The notes beneath the pieces were generated by a model. That model ran no database searches and was not told the DNA's origin. It worked only from the letters and a program-made list of their open reading frames with translations. A stretch of 51,316 nucleotides of DNA from an uncultured Christensenellaceae bacterium (lineage in GTDB: Bacteria; Bacillota; Clostridia; Christensenellales; Pumilibacteraceae): the NCBI GenBank assembly GCA_910587445.1, contig CAJULE010000016.1:1-51316 (forward strand), read 5' to 3'. Shown piece by piece: positions 1 through 8,823 of the stretch (the stretch's first letter is position 1; each line of letters opens with the position of its first letter). Both the position numbers and the translations under genes were made by a program.

Positions 1-155
1 CCTTTTCGAAAAAAGGTGCATACATATTGCGAATTGCCACATTCGCGAAAATCTCTTTTTGGAGCACCTTTTCGAAAAAAGGTGCAGAAACGTTTTCCGC
101 GGTTTTCTGAAAAGCGCAAATCTCTCTTTTTCGCGCACCTTTTCGAAAAAGGGGC
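1..155. repeat. Array of three hairpin units (3' part of a composite repeat)
   Basis: Three palindromic units about 70 bp apart, at 1-19 (cut by the window edge), 64-85 and 135-155. The unit is a GCACCTTTT arm, a CGAA loop and an AAAAGGTGC arm; the third copy is decayed. The same three-unit array recurs at 28870-29029 and 39548-39679. All three arrays have the same orientation and lie just upstream of a promoter or gene start. Confidence 0.85.
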
Positions 156-261
156 GGAAGTTTTTTCGTACGCTTTTTCTGAAAAAAAAACAATCCTTTC
201 CATTTGCGAATTTCGTCGGCGGCATTTTTCCTTTTTTGTTGAGTCGCTTTGTCGTATTCGG

Positions 262-290
262 TTGACTGGACGGATAAAAAAGTTTATACT
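262..290 (+). promoter_or_regulatory. SigA-type promoter of the MATE gene
   Basis: TTGACT at 262-267, a 17-bp spacer and TATACT at 285-290. It lies about 80 bp before the GTG start at 369 and directly after the hairpin array. Confidence 0.7.
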
Positions 291-368
291 TGAAATACGG
301 GTAATGATGCCGGCATACGAGTATAAGAGAAATTCCGTAGACGCATAAGAGAAGGACATTAAAATACC

Positions 369-1751
369 GTGACGGAAGAAACGACACAATCCAAAATATC
401 AAAAGTAAACCGTCGCGACTTGACGCAAGGCAAGCCGTTTGTTGCTCTGCTCATGTTTACCCTTCCGATGCTGCTTTCCATGGCGTTTCAGCAGCTGTAC
501 AACATCGTGGACAGCGTGGTGGCGGGGCAGTTCATAGGCAGAGACGCGTTGGCGGCAGTTGGGGCGTCTTCTCCCGTCACGCTCTTGTTTCTCGCGATAG
601 CGACCGGCGGTTCCATAGGAAGCGGCGTGATTGTATCGCAGCTTTGCGGCAGGGGCGAGAACGCACGTCTTAAGACGACGGTTTTCACGTCGCTCATTTC
701 ACTTACCGCGCTTGCCGCCGTACTTACGATTGTCGGGCTCGTCATATGCGATCCGCTTTTAAGGCTTTTAAACACGCCCGAAAGCATTTTTTCGGACTCG
801 TCCGCATACCTGTCGATATACATATGGGGACTTGTGTTCATTTTCGCCTACAACATAGTTACCTGCGTATTCAACGGGCTCGGAGATTCCCGAACCCCTC
901 TGTTTCTTCTCATATTTTCCTCGCTTTTGAATATCGGTCTCGACGTTCTGTTCGTGACGGTTTTCGATTTCGGAGTGCCGGGTCTTGCCTGGGCTACGTT
1001 TGCGGCTCAAGCCGTAGCCGCTGTGATTTCCCTTGTCTGTCTTGCGTTTCGTATTCGAAAGATAAAGGCGGAGGACGGAAGACGGGTGAAAGCGTTCGAC
1101 CTCGGACTTTTCAAGACCATAGCCATAGTCGCCGTTCCGAGCATATTCCAGCAATCTTTCGTGTCCGTGGGGCAGCTTTGCGTGCAGTCGGTCATAAACG
1201 GTTTCGGCGAGGACACTATAGGCGGATATACGGCGGCGATGAAAATAAGCTTCATGGCGGTTTCGTGCTTCACCACGCTTTCGAGCGCGCTGTCGTCGTT
1301 TACGGGTCAGAACCTCGGCGCGGGCAAGCCCGAACGTATAAAGTCGGGACTTTGGTGCAGTATAGCGATAGGCGGCATATTCGTAGCCGTTTTCATAGCG
1401 CTGTTTCTGACGCTGGGAGGACCGATAGTGGGGCTGTTCGTCTCGGGTGAGGAATCGAAAGAGGTCATAAACGTCGGCGGAATGTTTCTTGCCGTAGTCG
1501 GCTTCGGTTATCCGTTCGTCATGTTCAAAGTTTGCCTCGACGGCGTGCTTCGCGGGTCGGGCGATATGCTCGCTTTCATGATAAGCACGTTTTCCGACCT
1601 CGTCATAAGAGTGGCGCTCTCTTACATTCTCGCGCCTTTCATCGGCTTTCTCGGCGTATGCCTTTCCTATCCGATAGGTTGGGTTTGTGGCGTGGCGTTT
1701 TCTTTGGGATTCTTTTTGCGCGGTAAATGGAAAACCAAGGTCAAGGTATAA
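369..1751 (+). CDS. MATE family multidrug/Na+ antiporter
   Basis: A 460-residue polytopic inner-membrane exporter of the MATE (NorM/DinF-like) family, which extrudes cationic drugs or metabolites in exchange for Na+ or H+. The sequence shows about 12 hydrophobic helices in two pseudo-symmetric halves. The N-terminal helix has the family-typical LPMLLSMAFQQLYNIVDS pattern, followed by VGASSP and a small-residue stretch ending in CGRGE. The start is a GTG at 369; a purine-rich stretch (AGAAGGA, about 350-356) is the likely ribosome binding site. A SigA-type promoter lies at 262-290. The gene is monocistronic and is followed at once by a long inverted-repeat element (1766-1890). Substrate cannot be told from sequence. 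Confidence 0.92.
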   Translation: MTEETTQSKISKVNRRDLTQGKPFVALLMFTLPMLLSMAFQQLYNIVDSVVAGQFIGRDALAAVGASSPVTLLFLAIATGGSIGSGVIVSQLCGRGENARLKTTVFTSLISLTALAAVLTIVGLVICDPLLRLLNTPESIFSDSSAYLSIYIWGLVFIFAYNIVTCVFNGLGDSRTPLFLLIFSSLLNIGLDVLFVTVFDFGVPGLAWATFAAQAVAAVISLVCLAFRIRKIKAEDGRRVKAFDLGLFKTIAIVAVPSIFQQSFVSVGQLCVQSVINGFGEDTIGGYTAAMKISFMAVSCFTTLSSALSSFTGQNLGAGKPERIKSGLWCSIAIGGIFVAVFIALFLTLGGPIVGLFVSGEESKEVINVGGMFLAVVGFGYPFVMFKVCLDGVLRGSGDMLAFMISTFSDLVIRVALSYILAPFIGFLGVCLSYPIGWVCGVAFSLGFFLRGKWKTKVKV

Positions 1752-1765
1752 ATAAAGTTTTGTTC

Positions 1766-1890
1766 CGACGGCTTTTATGCTTCGTAATGCGCGCTGAGCA
1801 CTCCTCGGTAAGCAGGCGCAGTGCGAATAAGTACGGCAAACCCGCTTGCCTCGTTGCCTGCCACCCGTCTTACTCGTATCCAAGCCGTCG
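1766..1890 (+). repeat. Post-gene inverted-repeat element (family D), MATE copy
   Basis: Outer arms CGACGGCTT (1766-1774) and AAGCCGTCG (1882-1890) are perfect complements 107 bp apart, starting 14 bp after the MATE stop codon. The 5' edge (ATGCTTCG) and 3' edge (CTCGTATC) resemble the copies after hpf (34397-34523) and pgk (38563-38687). The inner TGTAC hairpin of the other copies is degraded here. Confidence 0.7.
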
Positions 1891-1985
1891 TATGAAACGC
1901 GCTCGAACTGCTCGTTTCTCCGCTGTCTCGGTCGGTGGGTTTTGCAGCCCCGCTCGTTTCTAAGCCCTCGGAGCGCATCTTCGTT

Positions 1986-2013
1986 TGTCATTCCGAGCGC
2001 AGTCGAGGAATCC
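1986..2013. repeat. Dispersed 28-bp repeat (family C), single copy
   Basis: A TGTCATTCCGAGCGCAGTCG core followed by AGGAATCC. It belongs to the family seen many times at 10270-10370, 25360-25665, 28475-28745, 34800-34865, 39040-39385 and 50935-51316. Confidence 0.8.
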
Positions 2014-2088
2014 GTTCCTTCCACAAAAAAACACTTTCCCTTTTGTTCTAAAATACCTTTCCCTTTAATATTATAGGACATAAGAGAC

Positions 2089-2188
2089 TACCGAACGCTT
2101 AGGCGCGGCAAAGAGTGAGGATTTTGCTTCGGCAAACTTCGACACACTCTTGCAAAGTGAGACAAAAAACGGAGCGCCCCGTTCGGTA
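2089..2188 (+). ncRNA. Nested hairpin leader upstream of the PdaB-like gene
   Basis: Four nested complementary segments fold 100 nt into one rod: TACCGAACG (2089-2097) with CGTTCGGTA (2180-2188); GGCGC (2102-2106) with GCGCC (2174-2178); GCAAAGAGTG (2108-2117) with CACTCTTGC (2145-2153, one bulged A); and TTTGC-TTCG-GCAAA at 2123-2136 as a UUCG-type tetraloop cap. The outer 3' arm runs into a TATAAT hexamer (2187-2192) for which no matching -35 is seen, so either a promoter sits at its end or the structure is part of the leader. It does not match a riboswitch class I know. Confidence 0.5.
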
Positions 2189-2206
2189 TAATGGGAGAGT
2201 AGTTGA

Positions 2207-2977
2207 ATGAAGTTCGTTCTTCTTCGCAAAACGTCGCTTGTAAAAATAGCGGCGACGGCAGCAGCGCTTGCGCTTCTTATAACGGGCGTGGGGCTAAGCG
2301 GCAGCGCGGCGGTGTTCGCGGGCACGACGGTGCGGAAACTGCCTATCTACTGTGTCGAGACGGAGGAAAAGTCCGTCGCGCTCACGTTCGACGCGGCGTG
2401 GGGCGCGGATAAGACGGCAAGCCTTCTCGATACCCTCGAAAAATACGACGCGAAAGCAAACTTTTTCATAGTCGGTTTTTGGGCGGAGAAATATAAGGAC
2501 GAGCTTAAGATGCTTGCGGAATCCGGCAGAGTGGAGATAGGCACTCATTCGAACACTCATCCGCATATGCCTAAGCTGTCCAAATCTCAGATGTCGCTCG
2601 AGCTTACGACCTCTTGCAACATCATAGAGAGCATAACGGGAAAGCGTCCCGAGCTGTTCCGTCCGCCTTACGGCGACTACAGCGACGCGATGCTCTCGGT
2701 GTGCGAGCAGGAAAAGCTGTACGCGATACAATGGGACGTGGACTCGCTCGATTGGAAGGGGCTCGGCGCGGAGGAAATGGCTACGCGCGTCCTGTCTCGG
2801 GTAAAGAACGGCAGTATCATACTCATGCACAACGACGGCGAGCATACCGCCGAAGCGTTGCCCCTCATAATAGAGGGCTTGAAAAACAAAGGCTATACGT
2901 TTAAGACCGTAGGCGAGATGATCTACCGCGACGGCTATACGATAGACCATACGGGCAAGCAGGTTAAGACCGCTTAA
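2207..2977 (+). CDS. Polysaccharide deacetylase, PdaB-like (sporulation type)
   Basis: A 256-residue exported carbohydrate esterase 4 (NodB fold) protein, likely acting on peptidoglycan or another N-acetylated glycan outside the membrane. Residues 1-39 form a signal peptide or N-terminal anchor (positive start, long hydrophobic run, AVFAG). The NodB domain follows: motif 1 is TFDAAWG (D62), as in the PdaB-type clostridial subfamily, instead of the usual TFDDG; motif 2 is H114-SNT-H118 (zinc); motif 3 is RPPYG (152-156); a late ILMHND motif is present. The second Asp of motif 1, a zinc ligand in classical CE4 enzymes, is Ala. The next gene begins 41 bp downstream. The PdaB assignment suggests a role in spore cortex, but no sporulation-sigma promoter could be confirmed. 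Confidence 0.85.
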   Translation: MKFVLLRKTSLVKIAATAAALALLITGVGLSGSAAVFAGTTVRKLPIYCVETEEKSVALTFDAAWGADKTASLLDTLEKYDAKANFFIVGFWAEKYKDELKMLAESGRVEIGTHSNTHPHMPKLSKSQMSLELTTSCNIIESITGKRPELFRPPYGDYSDAMLSVCEQEKLYAIQWDVDSLDWKGLGAEEMATRVLSRVKNGSIILMHNDGEHTAEALPLIIEGLKNKGYTFKTVGEMIYRDGYTIDHTGKQVKTA

Positions 2978-3018
2978 ACACCAAACAAGAAAATTATTAT
3001 ATACGGAGGCATAACAAA

Positions 3019-3732
3019 ATGACCGAAGAAATCAATTACGCACTTAACAACAAGGTGAGGCTTTCGGGATTTATCGAAAGCGAACCGCAGTTTTCACACG
3101 AGCTTTACGGAGAAGGATTTTACGAATTTCTCGTGCGCGTGCCGCGCCTGTCCCAGCAATCGGACATAATACCCGTCACCGTTTCCGAGAGACTCATGAA
3201 CGGTATCGATTTCGATATCGGCAAACAGATAGCCGTGAACGGTCAGTTCCGCAGCTATAACAAGATAGTCGACGGTAAGTCGAAACTCATGCTTACCGTA
3301 TTCGTGCGCGATTTTTACGAATGTGTGGAGGGCGAAAACCCCAACGAAGTCGAACTTTGGGGATATATCTGCAAACCGCCCGTATATCGCACTACGCCTT
3401 TCAACAGAGAGATATGCGATCTGTTGATAGCCGTAAACCGCGCTTACAACAAGTCGGATTACATTCCCTGCATAGCCTGGGGGCGCAATGCCCGCTTTGT
3501 ACGAGACATCGAGGTCGGCAGAAGACTTCGCATATCCGGTCGTATCCAGAGCAGACAGTACACGAAAAAGATCACCGAGGAGATCTCGGAGACCCGCACG
3601 GCTTACGAACTTTCCATAAGCAAAATAGTCGCGGACGAGAGGGCGGAGCCGGTGACGAGATCGGAGGACGAAGAGGCGGCTACGGACACGGCTGCGGCGT
3701 TTGATTCTTCTTCCAAAGCAGGCAACGCTTAA
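3019..3732 (+). CDS. SSB-like protein with two OB folds
   Basis: A 237-residue cytoplasmic protein that looks like two single-stranded-DNA-binding OB domains in tandem. Module 1 (about residues 8-100) starts NKVRLSGFIESEP and contains IPVTVSERL and IAVNGQF. Module 2 (about 112-210) starts NEVELWGYICKPP, contains IPCIAWGRNARF and LRISGRIQSR, and ends YELSISKI. Both follow the SSB strand pattern. A short acidic, disordered tail follows, but it lacks the DDDIPF tip that recruits partners in classical SSB. The RBS is GGAGG at about 3005-3009. It may bind ssDNA as a paralogue of the housekeeping SSB; this is inferred from fold signature only. A terminator follows within 30 bp. Confidence 0.7.
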   Translation: MTEEINYALNNKVRLSGFIESEPQFSHELYGEGFYEFLVRVPRLSQQSDIIPVTVSERLMNGIDFDIGKQIAVNGQFRSYNKIVDGKSKLMLTVFVRDFYECVEGENPNEVELWGYICKPPVYRTTPFNREICDLLIAVNRAYNKSDYIPCIAWGRNARFVRDIEVGRRLRISGRIQSRQYTKKITEEISETRTAYELSISKIVADERAEPVTRSEDEEAATDTAAAFDSSSKAGNA

Positions 3733-3760
3733 TCGGTCTCGATATATTTAAGGTCGAATA

Positions 3761-3801
3761 AAACAACGCGGTCGTCGGTGTCGGCGATCGCGTTGTTTTT
3801 T
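3761..3801. terminator. Bidirectional intrinsic terminator between convergent genes
   Basis: Arms AAACAACGCG (3761-3770) and CGCGTTGTTT (3789-3798) are followed by T's on the plus strand. On the minus strand the same stem is followed by TTTTATT. It separates the SSB-like gene from the convergent surface-protein gene. Confidence 0.85.
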
Positions 3802-3815
3802 CATTTGAAACTACG

Positions 3816-6356
3816 TCAAGCTTTCGTGAGCTTCTTTTTGTTCGCGACGTTGCGCCACACGACGGCGATGATTATGCCGCATACGGTCAGAAGAAGTAGT
3901 ATGACGGCGATAAGCGGCAGTATGCCCACGCCGTCGTACTTTAGATACATTGTCTGTACATAGCCGGTAAGCGTGCCGCGCGTTTCGTCGTAATATTTTA
4001 TCAGCGTGTACGGCTCGGACGCGTCGAACGTGCCTACGACCTCTACGCGCGTTCCCGTTAGAAGGGGCTGGACTACTGCAAGGGCATACTTTCCGTCCTC
4101 GAGGTTGTAAAGAGGCGCGCCCGTCGAACCGTCCACCGAAAGTATTACGGCGTTCGTCTGCGGACGTATGAACACGGGGTCGAAATTGTTGACGGAGACG
4201 TCTGTCGCCGCGATATAGCCCTCTTTAGCTCCTATCTTTACTCGGTACCAATACCGTGCGTTTTCGTAATCGTCGCAGTAATCCGATACGAATTCGACAA
4301 GCTCGAGTTTGGAACCCTTGCTTACGCTCGAATAGCCTTCGAGTATGGGGGCGTTGCGCGACGGGAGCTTATATAGCGGAGTGTTGTCGTTGTATACCGT
4401 CACCGACGCGGCTACGGGGGAGGAGTACTCGAACGGAGCGGACATCTGCGCCTTATAGACGTATCCGACAACGCCGCGCGAACTGATAGTGTCGTCGGCG
4501 AAAACTCTCGCAAACGCGCCGACTTCGGTGTCATAGCTTATCACAAGGACCTTTCGTCCTGCGGCGATCGTGTGAATAGGGGTCATCTCCATAGGCTTTT
4601 CGTATACTTCCATGTCGACGAGGGCCGTGCGGACGATACGTTCGTCGGATATTTCGCTCGGCTGATTGCCGAACTCGGGCGGTACAAAGCTCGAGTCTAT
4701 GACCTTGACGCCGAAGCTCTCGGCGGAAATTTTCTTGATACAGTGTCTGATCGTATCGCTTACGATTATGTCGCCATAGCTCAAAAACGAGTTCTCTATG
4801 CCGGAGAGCGCTATTCGGTTTGCCCCCGCGCCCACTTCGAAACCGCTTTCGTAATCGGGAGAGAATACGTCGCTTTCCGAATAGCCGCCCTCGGCGAAAT
4901 ATTTGACGATTTTGCCGTCGTCGCAAAGGAGATAGAAATTGCTTTCTATGTCTACGGTAAATGCCACGGCGTTTACGCCGTAGGAAAACAGCTTCTTTGA
5001 GCCGTCGCTTTTAAGCGTGCGTATCTCTTTTGCGGCATGGTTCATGCCGTACAGCGTGGAGCCGTTCGGCGCGACGGCAATGCCTGTATAGCCGCTTTCT
5101 CCGCCCGCAACGGGTTCGAATTTTTCTCCGCCGTCCGAAAGCGCGTATACCGTGCCGCTCAAGGTCGACGCATACAGATTGTTCAGAGGGTCGAATTTGA
5201 GGTCGTCTATTATTGCGCCTTGCAGTACGACGGTACGCTTGATTGCAAGGTCGTGATCGAACACCGCAATGTTGTCCATGTTGTGTGCGACATAGACGTT
5301 TCCGAGATTGTCCGTGACGGCGGACATGGGCTGAATAAAGTCGTAATCTACGGTTTCGAAACCTTTGTCCGAAATTTTCACCACGCGGTCGTTTCCGAAG
5401 TCGCTGACCATAAGCGCGCTTTTACGGGTCGAGATGTTGCTCTGCGCACGGAAAAATCCGTCCGAGGAGCTTGCCGACGCGACTATCTCGTTGCCGCCTT
5501 CGAACCCGGTAGAGTAGACGGAGATAGCCCCGTCGCCGCCGAGGGTATATATCTTGTCCGAGCCCGCGGCGATGTCGCGTATGCCTCTCACGTCGTGCGA
5601 AGCGGTGCGTATAAGCCGTCCGTTTTTAAGCTCGTAGCGGCACAGCTCTCCGCTTTGCAGAGTCAAGAGAACGCCGCTTTCGGGCGACGTCATGCGCTCG
5701 ATAAACGGAGCTCGCTCGAATACGCAGGTAAATGTGCCGTCCGAGGACATGAAATATACGTCGCTCAGAAAGTTGCCGCGGCTGTCGGATACCGCGACGA
5801 AAACGCCGCCTTCAGTCGCCGCGATCGACTTTGCGACCTTGTTTTCGGGCAGCGTGTATTCCGCGCTTTTTATATTATCGGCATTTGTTTCGCCGCCGTC
5901 GCCGACCGGTAAGAAGAGCACTGCGCTCTCGTTTAAAGCATACATCGTGCCGCCGTAAGCCGAGCAGTCGATAAGTGCGCGATCCGAGCCGAAAACGTCG
6001 CCCGCTCCCGCGTCGAACACGGTGCCGCTTCGGAGAGTAAACACGCTTGTCCCGCATACCGCTACTTTGTCGGCGGCGGAAGGAAAGGTGAGCGTGTCCG
6101 TATACACACCTGCCGAAGTAAATACGACGGCGGTGTTTTCCAGCGTCGTCACGTATATGTTTGTTTCGCTTGCCGCGATCGAACTCGGAGAGGGGAGATA
6201 GTAATATTCCGCGTCGGTTCGCGTCTTGATAAGCTCGGCTTTCACTGCCTGTGTTTCGTCCGCAAAAGCATAAAAAACGCCGCCCGATAAGCACATCGAA
6301 AGACAGAGGACGGCACACAAAACCGCCGCAAAATACGAACTTCGTCTCTTTATCAT
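3816..6356 (-). CDS. Membrane-anchored beta-propeller protein with SH3-like repeats
   Basis: An 846-residue exported protein that I cannot assign to a named family. Residues 1-32 are a signal peptide (KRR start, hydrophobic core, YAFA). Residues about 50-545 consist of short repeated strand segments typical of NHL/WD-like propellers, for example the repeated N-x-Y-V-x-x and I-A-V-A-P-N-G-S-T-L-Y-G-M patterns. From about 570, two or three SH3b-like units follow, each with a VYxKP or PLYxLP opening and a GYI/GYV close. A single C-terminal TM helix (about 808-832) is followed by a KKKLTKA cytoplasmic tail, so the propeller faces outward. It is monocistronic, with a consensus promoter at 6394-6422 and a shared terminator at 3761-3801. 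A sensor or scaffold role at the wall is possible but not shown. Confidence 0.7.
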   Translation of the reverse strand: MIKRRSSYFAAVLCAVLCLSMCLSGGVFYAFADETQAVKAELIKTRTDAEYYYLPSPSSIAASETNIYVTTLENTAVVFTSAGVYTDTLTFPSAADKVAVCGTSVFTLRSGTVFDAGAGDVFGSDRALIDCSAYGGTMYALNESAVLFLPVGDGGETNADNIKSAEYTLPENKVAKSIAATEGGVFVAVSDSRGNFLSDVYFMSSDGTFTCVFERAPFIERMTSPESGVLLTLQSGELCRYELKNGRLIRTASHDVRGIRDIAAGSDKIYTLGGDGAISVYSTGFEGGNEIVASASSSDGFFRAQSNISTRKSALMVSDFGNDRVVKISDKGFETVDYDFIQPMSAVTDNLGNVYVAHNMDNIAVFDHDLAIKRTVVLQGAIIDDLKFDPLNNLYASTLSGTVYALSDGGEKFEPVAGGESGYTGIAVAPNGSTLYGMNHAAKEIRTLKSDGSKKLFSYGVNAVAFTVDIESNFYLLCDDGKIVKYFAEGGYSESDVFSPDYESGFEVGAGANRIALSGIENSFLSYGDIIVSDTIRHCIKKISAESFGVKVIDSSFVPPEFGNQPSEISDERIVRTALVDMEVYEKPMEMTPIHTIAAGRKVLVISYDTEVGAFARVFADDTISSRGVVGYVYKAQMSAPFEYSSPVAASVTVYNDNTPLYKLPSRNAPILEGYSSVSKGSKLELVEFVSDYCDDYENARYWYRVKIGAKEGYIAATDVSVNNFDPVFIRPQTNAVILSVDGSTGAPLYNLEDGKYALAVVQPLLTGTRVEVVGTFDASEPYTLIKYYDETRGTLTGYVQTMYLKYDGVGILPLIAVILLLLTVCGIIIAVVWRNVANKKKLTKA

Positions 6357-6393
6357 AGCTTTATCCTTGCCTATAAAGATAGTATTATGTATA

Positions 6394-6422
6394 ATTATAT
6401 CACATTATGTCGAGTATGTAAA
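6394..6422 (-). promoter_or_regulatory. SigA-type promoter of the propeller gene
   Basis: On the minus strand, TTTACA (6422-6417), a 17-bp spacer and TATAAT (6399-6394), about 38 bp before the start codon. Confidence 0.75.
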
Positions 6423-6721
6423 TAGTTTTTTGTACAACTTTTCGACGACGAAAGTGCTTTTTCGACCCCAAAACCAAAAAAAATTTTAAAAAAAATCAAA
6501 AAATTTTCGCAAACCCCCTGTACAAGTTGAAAAATGTGTGTTATACTGTGTATAAGGATATATAGGTGGGATAATATGTACGTTCGACGGCGTTGTTTTT
6601 CTTTGCGTCGGAAAAGACGACGGCAAGGGTGGGACAAGCTTTTGCCGAGGTCTCGGATATACGTATTTTTCCAAGCGTCGTTTCCCTCGACGCCTATGCC
6701 GCATAAAGACAAGGAGTTCAC

Positions 6722-8233
6722 ATGGAAAGAATAGCAGTTATCGATTTGGGCAGTAATTCCGCACGTCTCGTGATAGCCGACGTAATGCCGAGCGGACATT
6801 TCGTGGTTGTCGACGAGCTGAAAGAGACGGTGCGTCTCGGACAGGATATGGAGCGAGACGGTTTTCTCAAGCCGGCGCGCGTGGCACAGGCAGTCAAGAC
6901 TCTTAAGATGTTTCGCAAGATGTGCGACAGCAACAAAGTCGATAAGGAATACCCGATAGCGACCAACGCCGTGAGACGCGCGAAGAACCAAAAGAGCTTT
7001 CTCGAGGAAATAAATTCGGTTTGCGGCTTCAGATTCAAGGTGCTCACCGAAGAAGAAGAGGCGATGTACATCTACCGCGGAGTAATAAATTCGCTCGACG
7101 TACCCAAGGTCGTGATAGTCGATATTTCCGGCTCGTCTACGCAGCTCATTCACTACAACCGCAGAAACGTGTTGAACCGTGAAAACCTGCCGTTCGGAAC
7201 TATCACTTTAAGCGATCTCTTCAATGATCCCAACAGTACGGCGGCGGAGCAGGCGCGCAGTGTCGAGGCTTTCGTCACCGAACAGTTCGGAAGAATAAGC
7301 TGGCTTAAGGAACTCGAGCCCGACGTGCAGTTCGTAGGCGTCGGCGGCACGTTCCGCAACCTCGCGAAGATCAGCCGCATAATCCGTCGCTATCCTCTCG
7401 ACATGATACACAATTGCAATGTCTCCATGAGCGATTTCGATACCGTGTACGAAAAAGTGACCTCGCGCGAAGCGGACAAGCGCACGAAGATAAGGGGGCT
7501 CAGCGTCGAGCGCGCCGACATATTCGTCTCGGCTCTCGCCTGCATAAAGGGCTTTATCTCCTGTACGGAGTTCGACAACATCGTCATTTCCTGCTCGGGC
7601 ATACGCGAGGGCATAATGTTCAGCCATGCCGTACCCACCACTCTCGAAAAGCCCATAACCGACGTGCTCGGACATTCTCTGATGACGCAAATGCTTCACT
7701 ATAATGTGAATATTCCTCATGCCGAACACGTATGCAATCTTTCGATACAGCTCTATAAACAGCTCCGCGTGCTTCACAAGCTTCCCCGTCAGTACGTAAA
7801 AGTTCTGCGCATAGCTTCGCTTATGCACGACGCCGGACTCAGGGTTAAGTTCTACGACAAGAATCGTCACTCGTATTATTTCATTCTGAACGCCAATCTT
7901 TACGGCGTGTCGCACCGCGACATCGTACTTGCGGCGTTCGTCGCGCGACATCAGTCGTATGAGGACTTCAAATTCGATTGGGCGAGATACGCAAGCATTT
8001 TGCGTGAAGAGGATCTTATGGCAGTCATGAAGCTGTCGGTCATTCTCCGCATTGCCGAAAGCCTCGACAGGGCGCAGTCGGGAGCGGTCAAAACGCTCAA
8101 CTGCGACGTGCTCGGAGATTCCGTCATAATGAAGACGCAGGTCGAAGGCGATTGCTCGCTCGAAATCAAGGACGCGCTCACGGTGGGCGCGGACTTTGCC
8201 AAGGCATACAGAAAGAACCTCGAAATACTTTGA
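6722..8233 (+). CDS. Ppx/GppA family phosphatase with C-terminal HD domain
   Basis: A 503-residue cytoplasmic protein. Residues 1-300 are the Ppx/GppA actin-like fold that hydrolyses polyphosphate or pppGpp; residues about 315-480 hold an HD-type domain (LMHDAG, HRDIVLAAFVARHQ). Nucleotide-fold motif 1 is intact (DLGSNS, D8). Motif 2, normally DxGGGSTE, reads D134-ISGSST-Q141, so two glycines and the metal-binding Glu are replaced. The acidic LTEEEEA segment (109-114), near the usual catalytic Glu, remains. Activity may therefore be altered. The start is ATG 6722 after AAGGAG. A possible promoter is CTGTAC-17-TATACT (6519-6547). The last bases overlap the TTG start of maf, so the two are translationally coupled. 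Confidence 0.85.
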   Translation: MERIAVIDLGSNSARLVIADVMPSGHFVVVDELKETVRLGQDMERDGFLKPARVAQAVKTLKMFRKMCDSNKVDKEYPIATNAVRRAKNQKSFLEEINSVCGFRFKVLTEEEEAMYIYRGVINSLDVPKVVIVDISGSSTQLIHYNRRNVLNRENLPFGTITLSDLFNDPNSTAAEQARSVEAFVTEQFGRISWLKELEPDVQFVGVGGTFRNLAKISRIIRRYPLDMIHNCNVSMSDFDTVYEKVTSREADKRTKIRGLSVERADIFVSALACIKGFISCTEFDNIVISCSGIREGIMFSHAVPTTLEKPITDVLGHSLMTQMLHYNVNIPHAEHVCNLSIQLYKQLRVLHKLPRQYVKVLRIASLMHDAGLRVKFYDKNRHSYYFILNANLYGVSHRDIVLAAFVARHQSYEDFKFDWARYASILREEDLMAVMKLSVILRIAESLDRAQSGAVKTLNCDVLGDSVIMKTQVEGDCSLEIKDALTVGADFAKAYRKNLEIL

Positions 8234-8823
8234 GACTCATACTCGCAAGCTCGTCGCCCCGTCGCAGCGAGCTTTTGAAAAGAGCGGGCTTGAAGTTCGA
8301 AGTGTATGTGCCGAGCGTCGACGAAAGCTCGGTTTCCCGCGATGACGCAGGGGAGCTCGCGCTCTTGCGGGCGCGGCTCAAAGCGGGCTGCGCGGCGTCC
8401 GAACTTTCAAGGTTCGGCAGGGGCGATTTCATCGTTCTCGGCGCGGATACGGTCGTCGAACGCGCGGGCGAAATTTTCCCGAAGCCTAAAGACGAAGCCG
8501 ACGCGCTCGGTATGCTCATGCGCCTGTCGGCAGGTGCGCACAACGTCTATACGGGCGTGTGCTTTGTCTCGTCGAATAACACGGCGTGCGAGCGGATTGT
8601 GAGGAGCGTCGTTACTTTCGGCGAATTCGAAAGAGAACCGCTCGAGCGGTATGTAAAAAGCGGTAAGGCGTTCGGAAAAGCGGGCGCATACGGAATACAG
8701 GACGAAGAACTCGGATTCCTGATCAAGAAAACGGACGGAGCGCGGGACAACGTGATAGGTTTGCCCGTTGCGACCGTGACGGAAATGCTAAAGGAGAAAT
8801 CTAAATGGCGGCAATGGAAATAG
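8230..8823 (+). CDS. maf: Maf nucleoside triphosphate pyrophosphatase
   Basis: A 197-residue Maf/YhdE-like house-cleaning enzyme that hydrolyses dTTP/UTP and modified nucleotides; in Bacillota it is linked to septum control. The canonical N-terminus LILASSSPRRSELLKRAG fixes the start at a TTG (8230) overlapping the TGA stop of the preceding gene; the upstream in-frame ATG at 8152 would add 26 residues foreign to the family. Further signatures are VLGADTVVE with the catalytic Asp, F-x-K-P-KDEADALGML, H-NVYTGVC and KSGKAFGKAGAYGIQ. The C-terminus overlaps the next gene by 19 bp. Placing maf before an mreB-type gene matches the Bacillus maf-mreB neighbourhood. Confidence 0.93.
   Translation: MRLILASSSPRRSELLKRAGLKFEVYVPSVDESSVSRDDAGELALLRARLKAGCAASELSRFGRGDFIVLGADTVVERAGEIFPKPKDEADALGMLMRLSAGAHNVYTGVCFVSSNNTACERIVRSVVTFGEFEREPLERYVKSGKAFGKAGAYGIQDEELGFLIKKTDGARDNVIGLPVATVTEMLKEKSKWRQWK

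Noticed and set aside
768..2081. Minus-strand open frame of 437 codons opposite the MATE gene
   Set aside because: Antisense to conserved TM helices, no RBS, low-complexity basic product.
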